Part shown: in pieces, positions 12,647 through 23,499 of the stretch | Position numbering within the stretch: position 1 is the stretch's first letter | Layout of the letters: the number at the start of each line of letters is the position of its first letter | Source of the DNA: Pleurostoma richardsiae | Taxonomy: Eukaryota; Ascomycota; Sordariomycetes; Calosphaeriales; Pleurostomataceae | Direction: 5' to 3' | Assembly: GCA_030052745.1 (NCBI GenBank) | Contig: JANBVO010000011.1 | Coordinates: forward strand, 769,768 to 833,767 | DNA: 64,000 nt | Translations under genes and position numbers: made by a program | Notes under the pieces: generated by a model | What the model was told of the DNA's origin: nothing | Database searches by the model: none | Seen by the model: the letters and a program-made list of their open reading frames with translations, nothing else

Positions 12647-13141
12647 CTACAGTGTTAGCAAGCCCACCTCCGGCCCTCTTTCCGCCTCCGCAAAGGAAAC
12701 TTCCGCCCAGCTGAGCCGGATGTAGTTCTCGGGCGTGATGCCGCTGAACTCGACCTGGAATGTGATGACGAGCGAGTTGGACACCTGCGGCTCGCCCGGT
12801 ATGTCCCTCGTGCACACCGCCATCTTCGGCTGAGCCAGGCTCAGGTTCTCGCCGTTGAAGCGCACGATCTCGCCGTCGGCGACGAGGTACTGGCGCACCG
12901 TGGCGCCGGACCCGGTCTGGAAGCGCACCGAGGCGCTCGTCGCCCGCAGGCCGCCGTCCTCCCCCTCCTGCGAGGACGACGGCGATGACGACGGCGACGG
13001 GATGGGGAAGTGGAACCAGCTGTTCAGGTGGCCTGCGGATGGTGTGATGGTCGTCCACCAGGCCTGGCGCTGTGCGTTCCACGCGCGGTTCTCGAGCACC
13101 ACAGCCGTGCCGGAGATGCGAGAGAAGTATCGAGCCACCAT
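12647..13141 (-). CDS. Small lectin-like protein, DUF6623-type (tentative)
   Basis: Single exon of 164 residues starting MVARYFSRISGTAVVLEN; the open frame extends further upstream to 13330 but that part is not protein-like, and a TATATAAAT box lies 30-40 bases before the chosen ATG. No signal peptide or membrane helix. The middle holds HLNSWFHFPIPSPSSS (about 36-51), which resembles the WFHFPIPTP signature I associate with DUF6623 beta-sandwich proteins, followed by beta-strand-like segments SASVRFQTGSGATVRQYLV, DGEIVRFNGENLSL and SLVITFQVEF. Function unknown. The Ser/Glu-rich SSSPSSSQEGEDGG stretch is probably a loop insertion. Family assignment is by motif only. Confidence 0.6.
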   Translation of the reverse strand: MVARYFSRISGTAVVLENRAWNAQRQAWWTTITPSAGHLNSWFHFPIPSPSSSPSSSQEGEDGGLRATSASVRFQTGSGATVRQYLVADGEIVRFNGENLSLAQPKMAVCTRDIPGEPQVSNSLVITFQVEFSGITPENYIRLSWAEVSFAEAERGPEVGLLTL

Positions 13142-13960
13142 GCTAGGATGATAGTAACCTCGCAAGGGGTATTTATATAACAAAGGAGTAATGTTTAAGT
13201 GCTGGAGCGAGCGTGGATATGTTTGAAGCGATGAACGAGTTCCGCTCTTCTGCCTAACGAATGCATGCATGGGATTGCAGCGGCTGATACGTGCATGCGT
13301 TCCTCCTTGGCTCACCTCACTGCGGTCCAATCACGAGCAGCGGCTTATACGAGGCGATTCTTCAATGCCATGCGCCTACTAGCGACTCGCCCAGGAGTCA
13401 ACATTAAAGACAACGAGGGAAGACAGAAGCCATGATGAAGATGAGGAGGAAAAGGAAGCAAAAAATCTCATACGCCTCACCTTTTCGAGGGGAGGACGCC
13501 GCCGAAAAACTTGCCTGCGTCAGGTAGTTTTTCTCCGGTGCGGGAGTTGAACTCGCGTCTTGTCTGTTATTGTAGTCCTCCGATCGGCCACGTTCACATC
13601 TTAATTATACCAGCTCCTCCACGCGTCCGGGTTTGACTTGAAGTGTGTTCGGCACCCGCCACCACACACTCACCTTGATCCTTGATTGGTCGATAAGTGA
13701 AGCTACGGTCAGGAATCAGATCGGTCGAATGTCGCTGGGATACTCAGTCATACACCCACTTCAAGAATACGGCTTCATGTTTCCAGCACAAGGCCCCTTT
13801 CATAGACTCTCGGGACCAGTAGGTGCCCAACCTCCAACGCCGTCACCTAAATGCCTAGGCAATACTAACACCGCTACAGCTTACAAATAACGATACAATT
13901 CCTGAAAACAGAGACAACCTTCGATAGCCGGTACATCCTGGACTCGTTCCTCCTCCCGGA
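13142..13960. other. Intergenic with a tRNA-like sequence
   Basis: 819 bases. On the minus strand around 13615-13530 there is a degenerate tRNA-like stretch: an A-box-like TGGCCGATCGG and a B-box-like AGTTCAACTCC, but no acceptor stem that pairs properly. No protein gene seen. Confidence 0.4.
13171..13179 (-). promoter_or_regulatory. TATA box of the DUF6623-type gene
   Basis: TATATAAAT on the minus strand, 30-38 bases upstream of the ATG at 13141. The short spacing supports a short leader and this start choice. Confidence 0.5.
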
Positions 13961-15744
13961 TCATGTCCGCTGCCATAGCTTACAGTTCTTCTGCAGCGGC
14001 TCGATCACGTCCGCGCAGATCGCACCCCAGAAGCCAATGTCCTCCCAGCTCGCCAGGTGAGACTCCCCGCCGATGACTCCCCGGACACACAGCGAGACTG
14101 CCCTGTCGTACTGCTCCGGCATCGGGTCCGACGTGTCGTCGAGCCACTCAATGGCCATGGCCAGGCGCTGGTAATACCCGTCCGCCGTGCTGTCCTGCCC
14201 AAACCGCGCCTCGAATGGCTGCTGGTGCCAGAGCTCCAGCAGCAGGATCCCGAGCTCGAGCAGTGCGACTCTTGGCTGGATCTGGCAGCGTGGCTGCTCG
14301 ACGGACTTCTGGTCGTCGAACACGAGCGATATGAACGGCTGGTCGAGGTCGACGAGACCGAGAGGGGAGCTGTTCTGGGCGCCCTTGCCAGGTTGGAGGA
14401 GGAAATAGACGGCCTCCTTCGACCATGGAGCCTGCAGCCAGCTGGTCTGCAGCAGTTGAAGAAGGTTGGAGGCCAGCCTGAGCGCGAGCATCATGCGGTG
14501 CTTCAGTGGCGTGTTGTGCCGCGAACGCAAAGCGAGCGACAGGTACTCCTTCAAGGTCAGCCTCTTGCCCTGTTTCCCAGAGGGCATCAGCGGCGTCTCA
14601 TCGGTGAGGGTGACTCCCATGTGCTGGTTCTTCGTGAGCACTAGCGATACCCCCCGCTTCGTACCTGCGGCGGACGCCAAGGCGCCGCAGATGTTGCTCA
14701 CCAAGCGGACGTCAAGAGGTGTGGGTGCTGTCGTCCCAGGTGCGACGAGCGTGACCTGCGTCGAAGCGGTGTCTTGTCGGCTCACAGCTGGGGTCCCGGG
14801 ATGGTCGAGCCCGGAATCATCACCGTCGTACACCCTCACGGCGGTTTGGTAAGATAGCCACTGACCCTGGCAGATGCTAGCAGTCAAGACGAGGTGGAAT
14901 AGCAGAGCTGGTGCATTCTTGCGTGCCCGATGGCGTTCTGTGATGGCAGCTGCCTCGCTGAGCCTGTCTTCAAGGAACAGGTCCGCTTCGTGCTGGATGT
15001 GGCAGCCGTCCCAGCCGTTGTGGAGAGCGAGATACAGATTTGCCGCGAAGCCGCGGACCGTCCGCAGAGCCTTCGCGAGCCTCACCGCTCGCCTGGACGG
15101 TGCGTCTTTGGCCATCTGCTGGTTTGATAGGAGAACCCGCGTGAAACGATCCACTGCGGCCGCGGTAGCATCGAGCTCCTCCACGGCGCTCTTCAGATCG
15201 TTCACCCTAAACAGCAACTTGACTCTTGGGACAACGTCTAGCTTCCCTTTTAAGCATTGGTTGGCGGTGATGATGGCGAGTAGATCATCAGTAGGACCCT
15301 AACACCAAGCGCATATTAGCGACGCATCAATTAGCTCCATCGCGTGTAGTCGCTGACCTTGCCGCCCGGTAAGAGTCCAGCAATGTTCTGTCCCACCTTC
15401 TTGACAATCTCATAGCTCGCGTCGAGCGCCCCAGCAAGCGCTGTGTAGTTTTCCTGGCCAAGAAAGTCGAGGATTTGCTCCCGGACTTTCTCTTCTTCCA
15501 GATACCGCAGAGGACTCTCGTCGACAAGCCAGATCTCTTCGCAGCCACTGGCACTAGCGATCGCCTTCATGTTTTCGGCGACGATCTGCCGGTGCAGGAG
15601 GAGGGCCCGGGACAGCTTGCCCACATAGGCGCGTTTACGGAACGCCAGCAGCCCCCTCCGCATGCCGTCCTTCTGCAGGTCAACGGCCGCAAAGAGGAGC
15701 GGCAGGGCTCCGAGAACCAGACCGGCGACCTCGACTCCGGACAT
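13961..15744 (-). CDS. DUF7580 / HeLo-like domain protein
   Basis: Two exons on the minus strand: 15744-15358 and 15298-13961, 59-nt intron (GTCAGC...TAG); 574 residues. The N-terminus MSGVEVAGLVLGALPLLFAA is the short hydrophobic start typical of fungal HeLo/SesA-like cell-death and NLR-associated domains. Helical segments follow (YVGKLSRALLLHRQIVAENM, VREQILDFLGQENYTALAGA, EIVKKVGQNIAGLLPGGK). After the intron the frame continues GPTDDLLAIITANQCLKGK. The C-terminal half (about 330-560) contains LTLKEYLSLALRS, LRLASNLLQLLQTSWLQ and RVALLELGILLLELWHQQPF, a pattern I recognise from DUF7580 proteins and reminiscent of degenerate kinase-like folds; no catalytic kinase motifs are seen. Biochemical role unknown. 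Divergent from the C2H2-TPR-ankyrin gene. Confidence 0.72.
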
Positions 15745-16636
15745 GGCGGGGATAGGCCAGCGTCGGGTGGAATCATAAGTAGGGAGCTAATACTCCACGG
15801 ACGATCGCATCACGTCCCAAAAGACGGCGACTTGATACCATCGCATAATCGATGGGGATCTTGTCCAAGCAGAATGTGCGAGGACCTGCAGTGTTGGCCG
15901 TTCATTTCTATGCAGAAGAAGGAGGGGGCGGGGGAGTAAGGCGACACAAGGCAACAACAGCATGCAGGCGAGCCATTTTCTGGACAGCCTCACTTCTTTT
16001 TCCATCAGGCAGGACGATGGAAATCGCAGCTGAATCCGTCAAGACTCGGGCGAGAGGGTGATTGGCCTCTGGCTTTTGGTACAAAGTCGAGTTACTGCAA
16101 TACACGCTGCGCCGCTCGCTTCCTGCCCGACAAGTCGGCTCCCGAATGTCAGTGAAAGTTGCAGGAAGCAAGACGTGGAGAACATGCCAAGAGTCTCTGA
16201 GTTGTTCGTGCTTTGGGGTGCGCCGCTAGTCACTTTACTACCGGCCGAGCGCAATATGCGAGATGCAAGATATCACGTTCTACCGGTAGCATGTGCAGAA
16301 GTTGTGGTCTAGCATTGGGTGTGTCACACCTCGTGAGGCCAATCTGGACATGCAGCCGCCCTACCTTGTGGTAGACGAGCCTGCTGATCTGGGGCCTCCA
16401 GCCCAGCTTTCAGGTGCTGCGCCCCTTTCTTGCAGGCCCCCTCCTGCTGGATCCTTCGCGCCGTGTTTCTCTATGTCAGGCAATCAGTGATGCCCTCGCT
16501 CCCTTCGGCCACTGATCATGCCGACACTCCTAGAAACAAAATCACAGCCGCCACGATAACAAGACTTTCCCAAATGAATGAATGACAGTTTTCGCTTATA
16601 TCCATTCTTCGGTCTTGGCGACGTCCCCCTTACGCG
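15745..16636. other. Divergent promoter region between the DUF7580 and ankyrin genes
   Basis: 892 bases shared by two divergently transcribed genes. No clear regulatory motif recognised. Confidence 0.45.
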
Positions 16637-19456
16637 ATGGCCACGCGTGGCGCTGTACTTTCCGCTGCCGGTCTCGACATCATCAGGCATTTCAAGGAGG
16701 TCAGCACCGTAGACAGGCAGGCCGGAGATGAAAAGCACCCACAATGGCCCAGTTCTCTTTTCTCGGCGCAATCTGACCGATTCGAGCTCTGGGCCGTTAA
16801 CCTGGGCCTATTCGTCTCCGGCCATGGCTCTCTGGAATACCGCGTGCGAGAAGCGGGCAGCTTGAGAGCCACTCTCCTGAGATTCATGTTAGATCTCAAA
16901 GACTCGTTGATAGAAGGTCTTGTCCTCGGTTATACCTTAATTATGTGTATTTCACTGACAGCAGGCTCTCAGTGCTTGAGTACTGCAATGGAACGATCGA
17001 CCAGTTTGCACTCGATGATGATGCATCGGCTGGACTACCCCTGGACTTGGATTCCCTGATCGATGTTGTCGAGTCTCCATTTGAGGATGTGCCGGACTCC
17101 GATATCGATCTCTTGCTGGATAGCGTCAAGGATCCCATCGATCGCCTGTATAAGCTGTCCACACGGATCCGCAATCCTTCGACCCGGTTTGAATCGTCTA
17201 AGGCCCTGCAGTACCAGAAGATGGATCCGGAATCAAACGTCGACTTCCTGCAGGTTGCTGAGCATTTCGACTACGATTACGTTAGCTCTATGTTCCTGCA
17301 GTATCGCAAATCAGGTGCCCTGCAGAGCCCTCAATCTGTTCGTCCGCCTGCGGAAGACGTGAGTGAAGAAAGCTCCTACACGGACAATGTCTGGGAGCCA
17401 GTGAAATCGATCCTGTCACAGTACAGGGCAGACGTGTCGACGAATAGCGAGCCATTCCTGGTCCATCACATAGTGAGGGCCAACGTACGCCGAAGACAGC
17501 AATTCGCTTACTGGACGAGGCATCGAGAAAAGCTTACTCTTCACGCTCGAGCGTTTTCGCAGGAGGTTGTGGATACTCCCCAGGCGCCACAGAACCTTGG
17601 AGACATAGCACCGCCGGATGCAGGCCCTGCAGACCTAGGAGAACGTGGGGAGCTGTCTATCACAACTGCGACTCGCCTCCAGGTCGCCCAACTGGGTGGA
17701 AGAGATGATAAATCTACAATCTCGGTCTCGGAGTATGCTCCTTCAAGCCGGGCCGGCACTGACATTGTGGACTTTCCCTCGCCGCCGAAACGACCAGAGC
17801 ACGACAAGTTTTTCGAGTGCCCATACTGCTTCACCATATGCCCAGTGGAAGTCCTGGGAAAGAGAGCATGGAAGTGCGTACGAGCTTGACTGCACTGCAG
17901 AGAGTGGACAGATTGAGCTGCTGCTAACAATCCAGGACAGGGCGCACCTCATACGCGATCTCCGCCCGTACGTATGTACATACGAACACTGCAAGAATCC
18001 GGACCAGCTCTACGACACCCGACGCGACTGGATGCAGCATGAAAACACGACCCATCGGACTGTGTGGCGCTGCCCGGAGCACCAGGAGCAGCCGTTTGCC
18101 ACTATGGTGGCATACGAGGCTCACCTACGCGACGGACACGTCGCCAGCAGTAGCGACATGCATGATGGACTGATCCACGCGAGCGAGTCCGTCCTCGCGG
18201 CTAACGAGCGCTTGTGCCCGATTTGTGCCGCATCCGCCGACACAGCGAAGGAACTGCACCATCACATCGCTCTCCATCTCGAGCGCTTTGCCCTCTTTTC
18301 GTTGCCACGCTCCGCAGGTGCGGATGATGACGACGCAGAAGAGTTGGGGTCGGAGGGCGTCAACCTTGCCGATGACGGCTCCCGGGAAACTGACGAGGAG
18401 CTTGAAGGGATCGCCGCGCATGAAGAAGACGACGACCACGACGGCTGGGCGTACAAGTCCGCAGCTAGCATAGCGCGCAGCCGATGGAACGCACTGCTAG
18501 ATAGGATCTCCCGTGACCAGCTGGGGTTCGACAGAAGTGTTTTGTTCGGGAACTTCCGCTCCCTGAGATCCCCTCTCAGGGACATGCACGACACAGCATC
18601 ATCATACGTCACGCAGGGCCGACTCCGAGAAGCCGAGGAGCTGTACGTGACAATACTCGAGGCGAGGCGGCGTGCATTTGGTAGCCAACACCCTCGGACG
18701 CTGTCTAGCATGTCTGAACTGGCAGTAGTGTACGAGCGGCAAGGGCTCGGGACGAAGGCCGAGGAGCTGCTGGACGAAGTTGCGCGGACGCGGGCCAAGC
18801 TCCTAGTCCTCAAGCCCCTCACGCTCGGCAGACAGGCTGATCGGGACCTGCTGACAGATTACCAGCGCCAGCTATTTGAGGCAGTCAAGACAGGGAACCG
18901 GGCAGCAGTGGAGACCCTGGTCTCAACCGCAGGTGTCAATCCAGATGCGCTCGACTCCAACGACCGCACCCCGCTCTCCTGGGCTGCGGCCTTCGGCGAC
19001 GTGCCCTTGGTACGCCTCTTCCTTGCCACTCCTGGCGTGGACCCCGACGCCCCCGACAGTCGCGGCCAGACGCCGCTGTCCTGGGCTGCCGACTGCGGCC
19101 ACGCGGAGGTGGTGTCCCTGCTGCTCGAGAGCGGGCGCGTCGACCCGGATTCCAAGGACGCCAGCGGCTGGACACCGCTGGCGTGGGCCGCGTCCAAGGG
19201 CTACGACGCCGTGGTGAGCCTACTGCTGACGCAGGATCGCGTGGACACGGACTCGCGGTCGGTGGGCGGGCTGACGCCGCTGGGGTGGGCGCTCGTGAAC
19301 GGCTACGAGCAGGCGGCAAGGTTGATCCTGGAGTTTGGCAAGGCGGATGTGAACTATGACGGGTCAGAGGGGCAGACGCTGATGTCTTTTGCGAAGAAGA
19401 GCGGGAATGACGCGGTCGTCGAGCTGCTGGAGGAGTATTTACCCGGGGGATCCTGA
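16637..19456 (+). CDS. C2H2 zinc-finger, TPR and ankyrin-repeat protein
   Basis: Three exons: 16637-16916, 16973-17877 and 17936-19456; 901 residues. Intron 2 carries a TGCTAAC branch site; intron 1 (GTCTTG donor) is less certain. Domain order: a fungal N-terminal helical domain (about 1-130, with DSVKDPIDRLYKLSTRIRNP at about 135-155); a Cys/His-rich zinc-finger block at about 374-515 (FECPYCFTICP, RDLRPYVCTYEHCKNPDQLY, WRCPEHQEQPF, LCPICAASADT, LHHHIALHLERFALFSLPR), the acuF-like C2H2 arrangement; an acidic linker (about 520-600); a TPR-like segment (about 610-680, with YVTQGRLREAEELYVTILEA); and at least five near-exact 34-residue ankyrin repeats (about 735-901) with TPLSWAA cores. No NACHT or NB-ARC domain is present. 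Probably a protein-interaction scaffold or fungal NLR-related regulator; this role is inferred. Confidence 0.85.
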
Positions 19457-19750
19457 GCCACGACTGTCCCGTTCACCTGAGGAGGCACTCTGGAAGGGTG
19501 ACATTTCATTCTCATTAGGTTGATATAGGGTGTTTTGATAGAGGGGGTAACGACGAGGGACATATACCTATGGTGTGATGACAGGGCCGAAACACGGCCA
19601 ACAGGAAAAGCGGAAGGGATGTAGGCTGAGCAGACGCCACTAAACCCTCGACCTCCCATTTCGTAGGAACCCAGATACCCATCTTTTTAGCAAATACAGG
19701 GGACGCCCGCCTTCATATCGTTCGTAGAGAAAGCCATACTTGCTACATGA

Positions 19751-21199
19751 TTAAAGAAGCTTTCGAAGCACTCTATCCGTGTACTCCCAAAGGAGCGATG
19801 CGTCGTGCGCTTGGAACGCCGCGCCAGTGTAGAATGTACCCCGGTGGCCGTTGAGCGCGTTCAGCCGCCCGTAGAAGCCACTTTGTATCGCAGACACGGG
19901 CACGGTCAACTCGAAAGGCGTATGGGATGAGTAAAGGGCGACCTGTGGTTCAAGGTCTGTCCGAACCGTCCCGGCGCCTCTCAGCCGCGACAGGCCAGCC
20001 ATGACATCCGCTGTGACATCTTCGTCGGACAACGCTACTGGACTGCCGTACTTGACGTTGACAAGGTTCGGGATCCCGGTCGGGGTGATCTCGTAGATGG
20101 CAGGCAGTCTGGGCAGGTGCTGCGGCGTGCCGAGTCCCACGTTGATGATGTAGTGGCTGTCCGGGATGCCCGTGTTGCGTAGGAGCAAGGTCCAGTAGCC
20201 AGAATACCGGAATTGGCTAAACAGCGACTGCTCTTCCGCGTCGAGATCAAAGCCCTTCAGGCTTTCGCCGGTGGGAGGAATGGTGATGAGGAGCTTCTTT
20301 GCTTCGACCAGCCTCTGGCCCGACGGAGTCTGGACCGTGATCCACACGCGCCCCGCGTCTCGCCGTGCGGATATCACGGAGCTGCCTAGCAGGACATTTT
20401 CGCCCAGCTCGGCGAGAGCCTTGACATATATCTCGCTGTTGTCGCCGCCTTCTGGGACTAGAAAGCCATTCTCAAACCCCTTCAACGCGGTGATGCCGAA
20501 GTTCTTCATCACGTAAAGCGTCGGTTGGGCAAGCAGGTCACCGAGGCCTTGGCCGAGCTTCGACGCCATCATCACCATGGCGCCGAGATCATACTTCTTG
20601 ACGAACTCGCCAAACGGGATGAGAAGATCCTGGGGAATGGGGTCCGGAAGGTCGAACCCGTGATCTAGGAAGGGATACCGCGCCAGCTGAGCAGCATAAA
20701 CTGCGAACGCCTGCGCGGGATCTCGCGGCGTGAGATCAACCTTCTTGCCGGTGGTGAAATCGACAAACACCGTGGCAGCCGGCGGCGGAGGGTCGAACTT
20801 GACGAGCTGGATGCCGAAGCGTCCAAAGAATGCGTGCGCGACGGGCGAGTCGCGGATGACGACCACGCCGGCCTCCGTCTTCGCGCCCGAGGCGGCATCC
20901 TGGTAGGTCAGGTTGTGGCCGCCCAGCCGGTGCTCCCGCTCGATGAGCGCGACCGTCTTGCCGGCGTCGCGCAGGCGGATGGCCGAGAAGACGCCCGAGG
21001 TGCCGCCGCCGATGATGCAGACGTCCCGGACGAGCACGTCTCTGCCGGCGGAGGCGGTGGAGTAGCTGCGGCCGCAGCAGATCGCGGCGATCCTGCTGTA
21101 TGTAGCGGCGCCGAGGTCCGCGGCGCGTCTCCACGCGAAAGCGCACATCGCGCCGTCCCACGTAGAGCGACTTGTATTCAACGATGCTGGCTGGCGCAC
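19751..21199 (-). CDS. FAD-dependent amine oxidase-family oxidoreductase
   Basis: Single-exon frame of 482 residues. The Rossmann motif VCIIGGGTSGVFSAIRLRDA with GGG at about 64-66, followed by VALIEREHRLGGHN, binds the ADP part of FAD. The C-terminal FYTGAAFQAHDASLLWEYTD is the second FAD-contacting segment found in monoamine-oxidase-like fungal enzymes such as beta-cyclopiazonate dehydrogenase. Conserved middle blocks include GFENGFLVPEGGDNSEIYVK and LLITIPPT. The substrate is unknown. The first 55 residues are Arg-rich and not a normal signal peptide, while relatives are usually secreted, so the true N-terminus may lie in an unseen exon or at a later start. Convergent with the ankyrin gene, 294 bases apart. 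Confidence 0.82.
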   Translation of the reverse strand: MRQPASLNTSRSTWDGAMCAFAWRRAADLGAATYSRIAAICCGRSYSTASAGRDVLVRDVCIIGGGTSGVFSAIRLRDAGKTVALIEREHRLGGHNLTYQDAASGAKTEAGVVVIRDSPVAHAFFGRFGIQLVKFDPPPPAATVFVDFTTGKKVDLTPRDPAQAFAVYAAQLARYPFLDHGFDLPDPIPQDLLIPFGEFVKKYDLGAMVMMASKLGQGLGDLLAQPTLYVMKNFGITALKGFENGFLVPEGGDNSEIYVKALAELGENVLLGSSVISARRDAGRVWITVQTPSGQRLVEAKKLLITIPPTGESLKGFDLDAEEQSLFSQFRYSGYWTLLLRNTGIPDSHYIINVGLGTPQHLPRLPAIYEITPTGIPNLVNVKYGSPVALSDEDVTADVMAGLSRLRGAGTVRTDLEPQVALYSSHTPFELTVPVSAIQSGFYGRLNALNGHRGTFYTGAAFQAHDASLLWEYTDRVLRKLL

Positions 21200-21652
21200 T
21201 GCAATTGAGAAGCAGAGAAACGTCTGTAGTGGTTACCAACGATTGGAGATGTTGTTGAGGTGCGCCCAAGTGTAGCCTGATCAGCTCGAAGCGGTCAGTG
21301 TCGGAACGCCGCATTGGCTACGCCGCAGTTCGTGCATCCCGAGTCTTTCGTCACATGACACATTGTCCCTCAGATGCAGGAGACTTGGGCCCTGCGACAC
21401 TGACAATGAATTGGCTAATTCGCATCTTATCCATGTCTTATCCACATCTCGGCGTTGGGAGGATGGTGAGATAAAGATCTCATAGGTATGGCCTCAACTG
21501 TGAAGAGTCCCTGGATCCGCACGTTAGGCCCACATCATACTTTAGTCCTTCACTCCACACAAGCCCACACCTAACAAGGTCATTATCACGAAAGGTCCCG
21601 AGGTACTGGTTTTGTTTGACTCTGTAATTACTTTTCTACTCATTGTGTTGCC
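21200..21652. other. Intergenic
   Basis: 453 bases between the start of the FAD enzyme and the stop of the GH43 gene, both on the minus strand, so it holds the FAD-enzyme promoter. No motif recognised. Confidence 0.45.
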
Positions 21653-23499
21653 TCAAGCGCTCGTGAACTCAGAGACCAGCACTGACCCACCAAGCTGGTT
21701 CGTCGCGAAGTTAAAGATGCCGAACCGATATCCCACGAAGATTTGCCAGCCAGAAGACAATGGCGCCGCCGGACCCAGCGTGTCGAAACCGGATCCATCG
21801 TTGCTGTATGAGAACTGTGCTAGCTTCGTCCCACTCGCCCTCGCATCCATCGAGACGCGCAGCCAGATCTTGCGGCCGGTGACCGGGACTGTCGCAGTCA
21901 CCGTGCCAGTGCTGGTCGTGGCCCATGTCGACTCGTCCTGCGTGGCGTTGGCCCTCACCTGGACAGTGTAAGTGGTACCGTTGCGTACAACGCCGATCCA
22001 CGAGGTCACGTCGCGGAAGGCTGCAAGCCCAGTAACGTCGCCGTCTGCCATGTTGGAGAAGTCAATAGAAACCGTGCCCACGGGATGTTCTCCGTATGGA
22101 CGATAGGTGAGCGTGTTTCGGGCATGGAACAGATCGTCAGTGACAGTGACCGTGCCGAGGGTCACGCCGTTGTTAACGACGTACTTGGATGGGTCAGGGT
22201 TATGGTTCCACTCCCAAGCAACTCCCAGCTGGGTCCCTTCAAATCTGTCCGTGCCGGTCCAATTGCCCAACGGATGAGTAAGGAGAGGGTTTGGATACGA
22301 ACTTGCCCACCCACCAGAGGAATCCGTCGTCAAGACGGGAAACCCATCACTGCCCCACGTAATGGGTGCCAGAACTGGCAAGCGACCAGCTGGATAAGCC
22401 CACGAGAAAGACATGAAGTACCAGTCCCCGTTCTGTGTCTCGATGAGGCTGCCTTGATCCAAGGTTCCGCCGCCGGGAACAGGCGAGTTGATGTTCTCGA
22501 CGAGAATCTTGCTGGTATACGGACCGAACGGGCTCGTCGCCCTCCAGATGACCGTGGTGCCTTGGCTGTCATCGTCGAGGATATAGTAGTAGCCGTCTTT
22601 CTTGTATAGCCGGTTGCCTTCGATGCCGCTCCTGCCGACGTCCGCCGCGTCGAATACATGCTGGCTCTCTGACTGGCTTAGCCCATCTGCAGATAGGCGC
22701 GCTACGCTGACATTTGTGGCTCCGTACACCACGTACATTGTGTCGTCGTCGTCGATCAAAAGCCCGCAGTCATAATAGCACGTCCCCGGCATGCTGGCGG
22801 ACTGCGTCCAGGGCCCGACAGCCTCAGGGGCCGTATAGACGTAAGTGTTCCAGAAGTCAATGCAGCCGATCCAGTACCAGAGGCCGTTGCTCTGACGGTA
22901 ACGCAGCGTTGACGCCCAGGTGCCCTCGCGATAAGCTACCTGGTCGCCAGTCAGGTTATACTGAGCGCCGAAATTCAGCGACGGAACCGAGTGCCCTATG
23001 AGCTCCCAGTTGACAAGGTCGTATGAACGTAGAACTGGCGCACCGGGGCTGAAGTGCATGTTGGACGCGGAGAAGTAGTAAGTGTCGTCGACGCGGAAGA
23101 TATCATTGTCGGCGAAGTCGGCGTAGATGACCGGGTTGGTGAAGCTTCCAGTGGGTTCCGAGGCCGTCCTCGAAGATGAGGATGATACCCTAGAAGAGCT
23201 AGTGACAACAGATGTGATGCTTACTGTCGCTGAGGTCACAATATATGACGATGATGACCGACCAGTGCTGCTGCTTGAGGGTGTGCAACTTCCGGGTATA
23301 CATTGCGAATACCAGTCATTAGTGACTGTACAGCAAAGTCCAGAAGCGCATACCGTCGGTCCAGTCCACCCAATCCCGCCACCTACTGTTGTCAGCTTAT
23401 ACATGAGTGCTGGCCAAGAACTTCCTTACATTGGCCCCAAGCTGTTTGCTGGGCAACAACACCTTGCATGAGGGCGAGAATGAAAACAATGGTCATCAT
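21653..23499 (-). CDS. Secreted glycoside hydrolase family 43 with N-terminal CBM1
   Basis: Two exons on the minus strand: 23499-23430 and 23382-21653, 47-nt intron GTAAGG...TAG; 599 residues. The short first exon supplies a signal peptide (MMTIVFILALMQGVVA, cleaved near 16/17) and the first half of a cellulose-binding CBM1; splicing restores WGQCGGIGWTGPTVCASG with the full Cys pattern (about 21-54). A Ser/Thr linker (about 55-100) leads to a GH43 five-bladed propeller (about 105-400) with NPVIYADFADNDIFRVDDTY (likely catalytic Asp region) and GTCYYDCGLLIDDDDTMYVV. A beta-sandwich of GH43 C-terminal type (about 410-599) follows. GH43 enzymes remove xylose or arabinose from hemicellulose; which substrate applies cannot be read. 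N-glycosylation sequons are plentiful. Confidence 0.88.
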
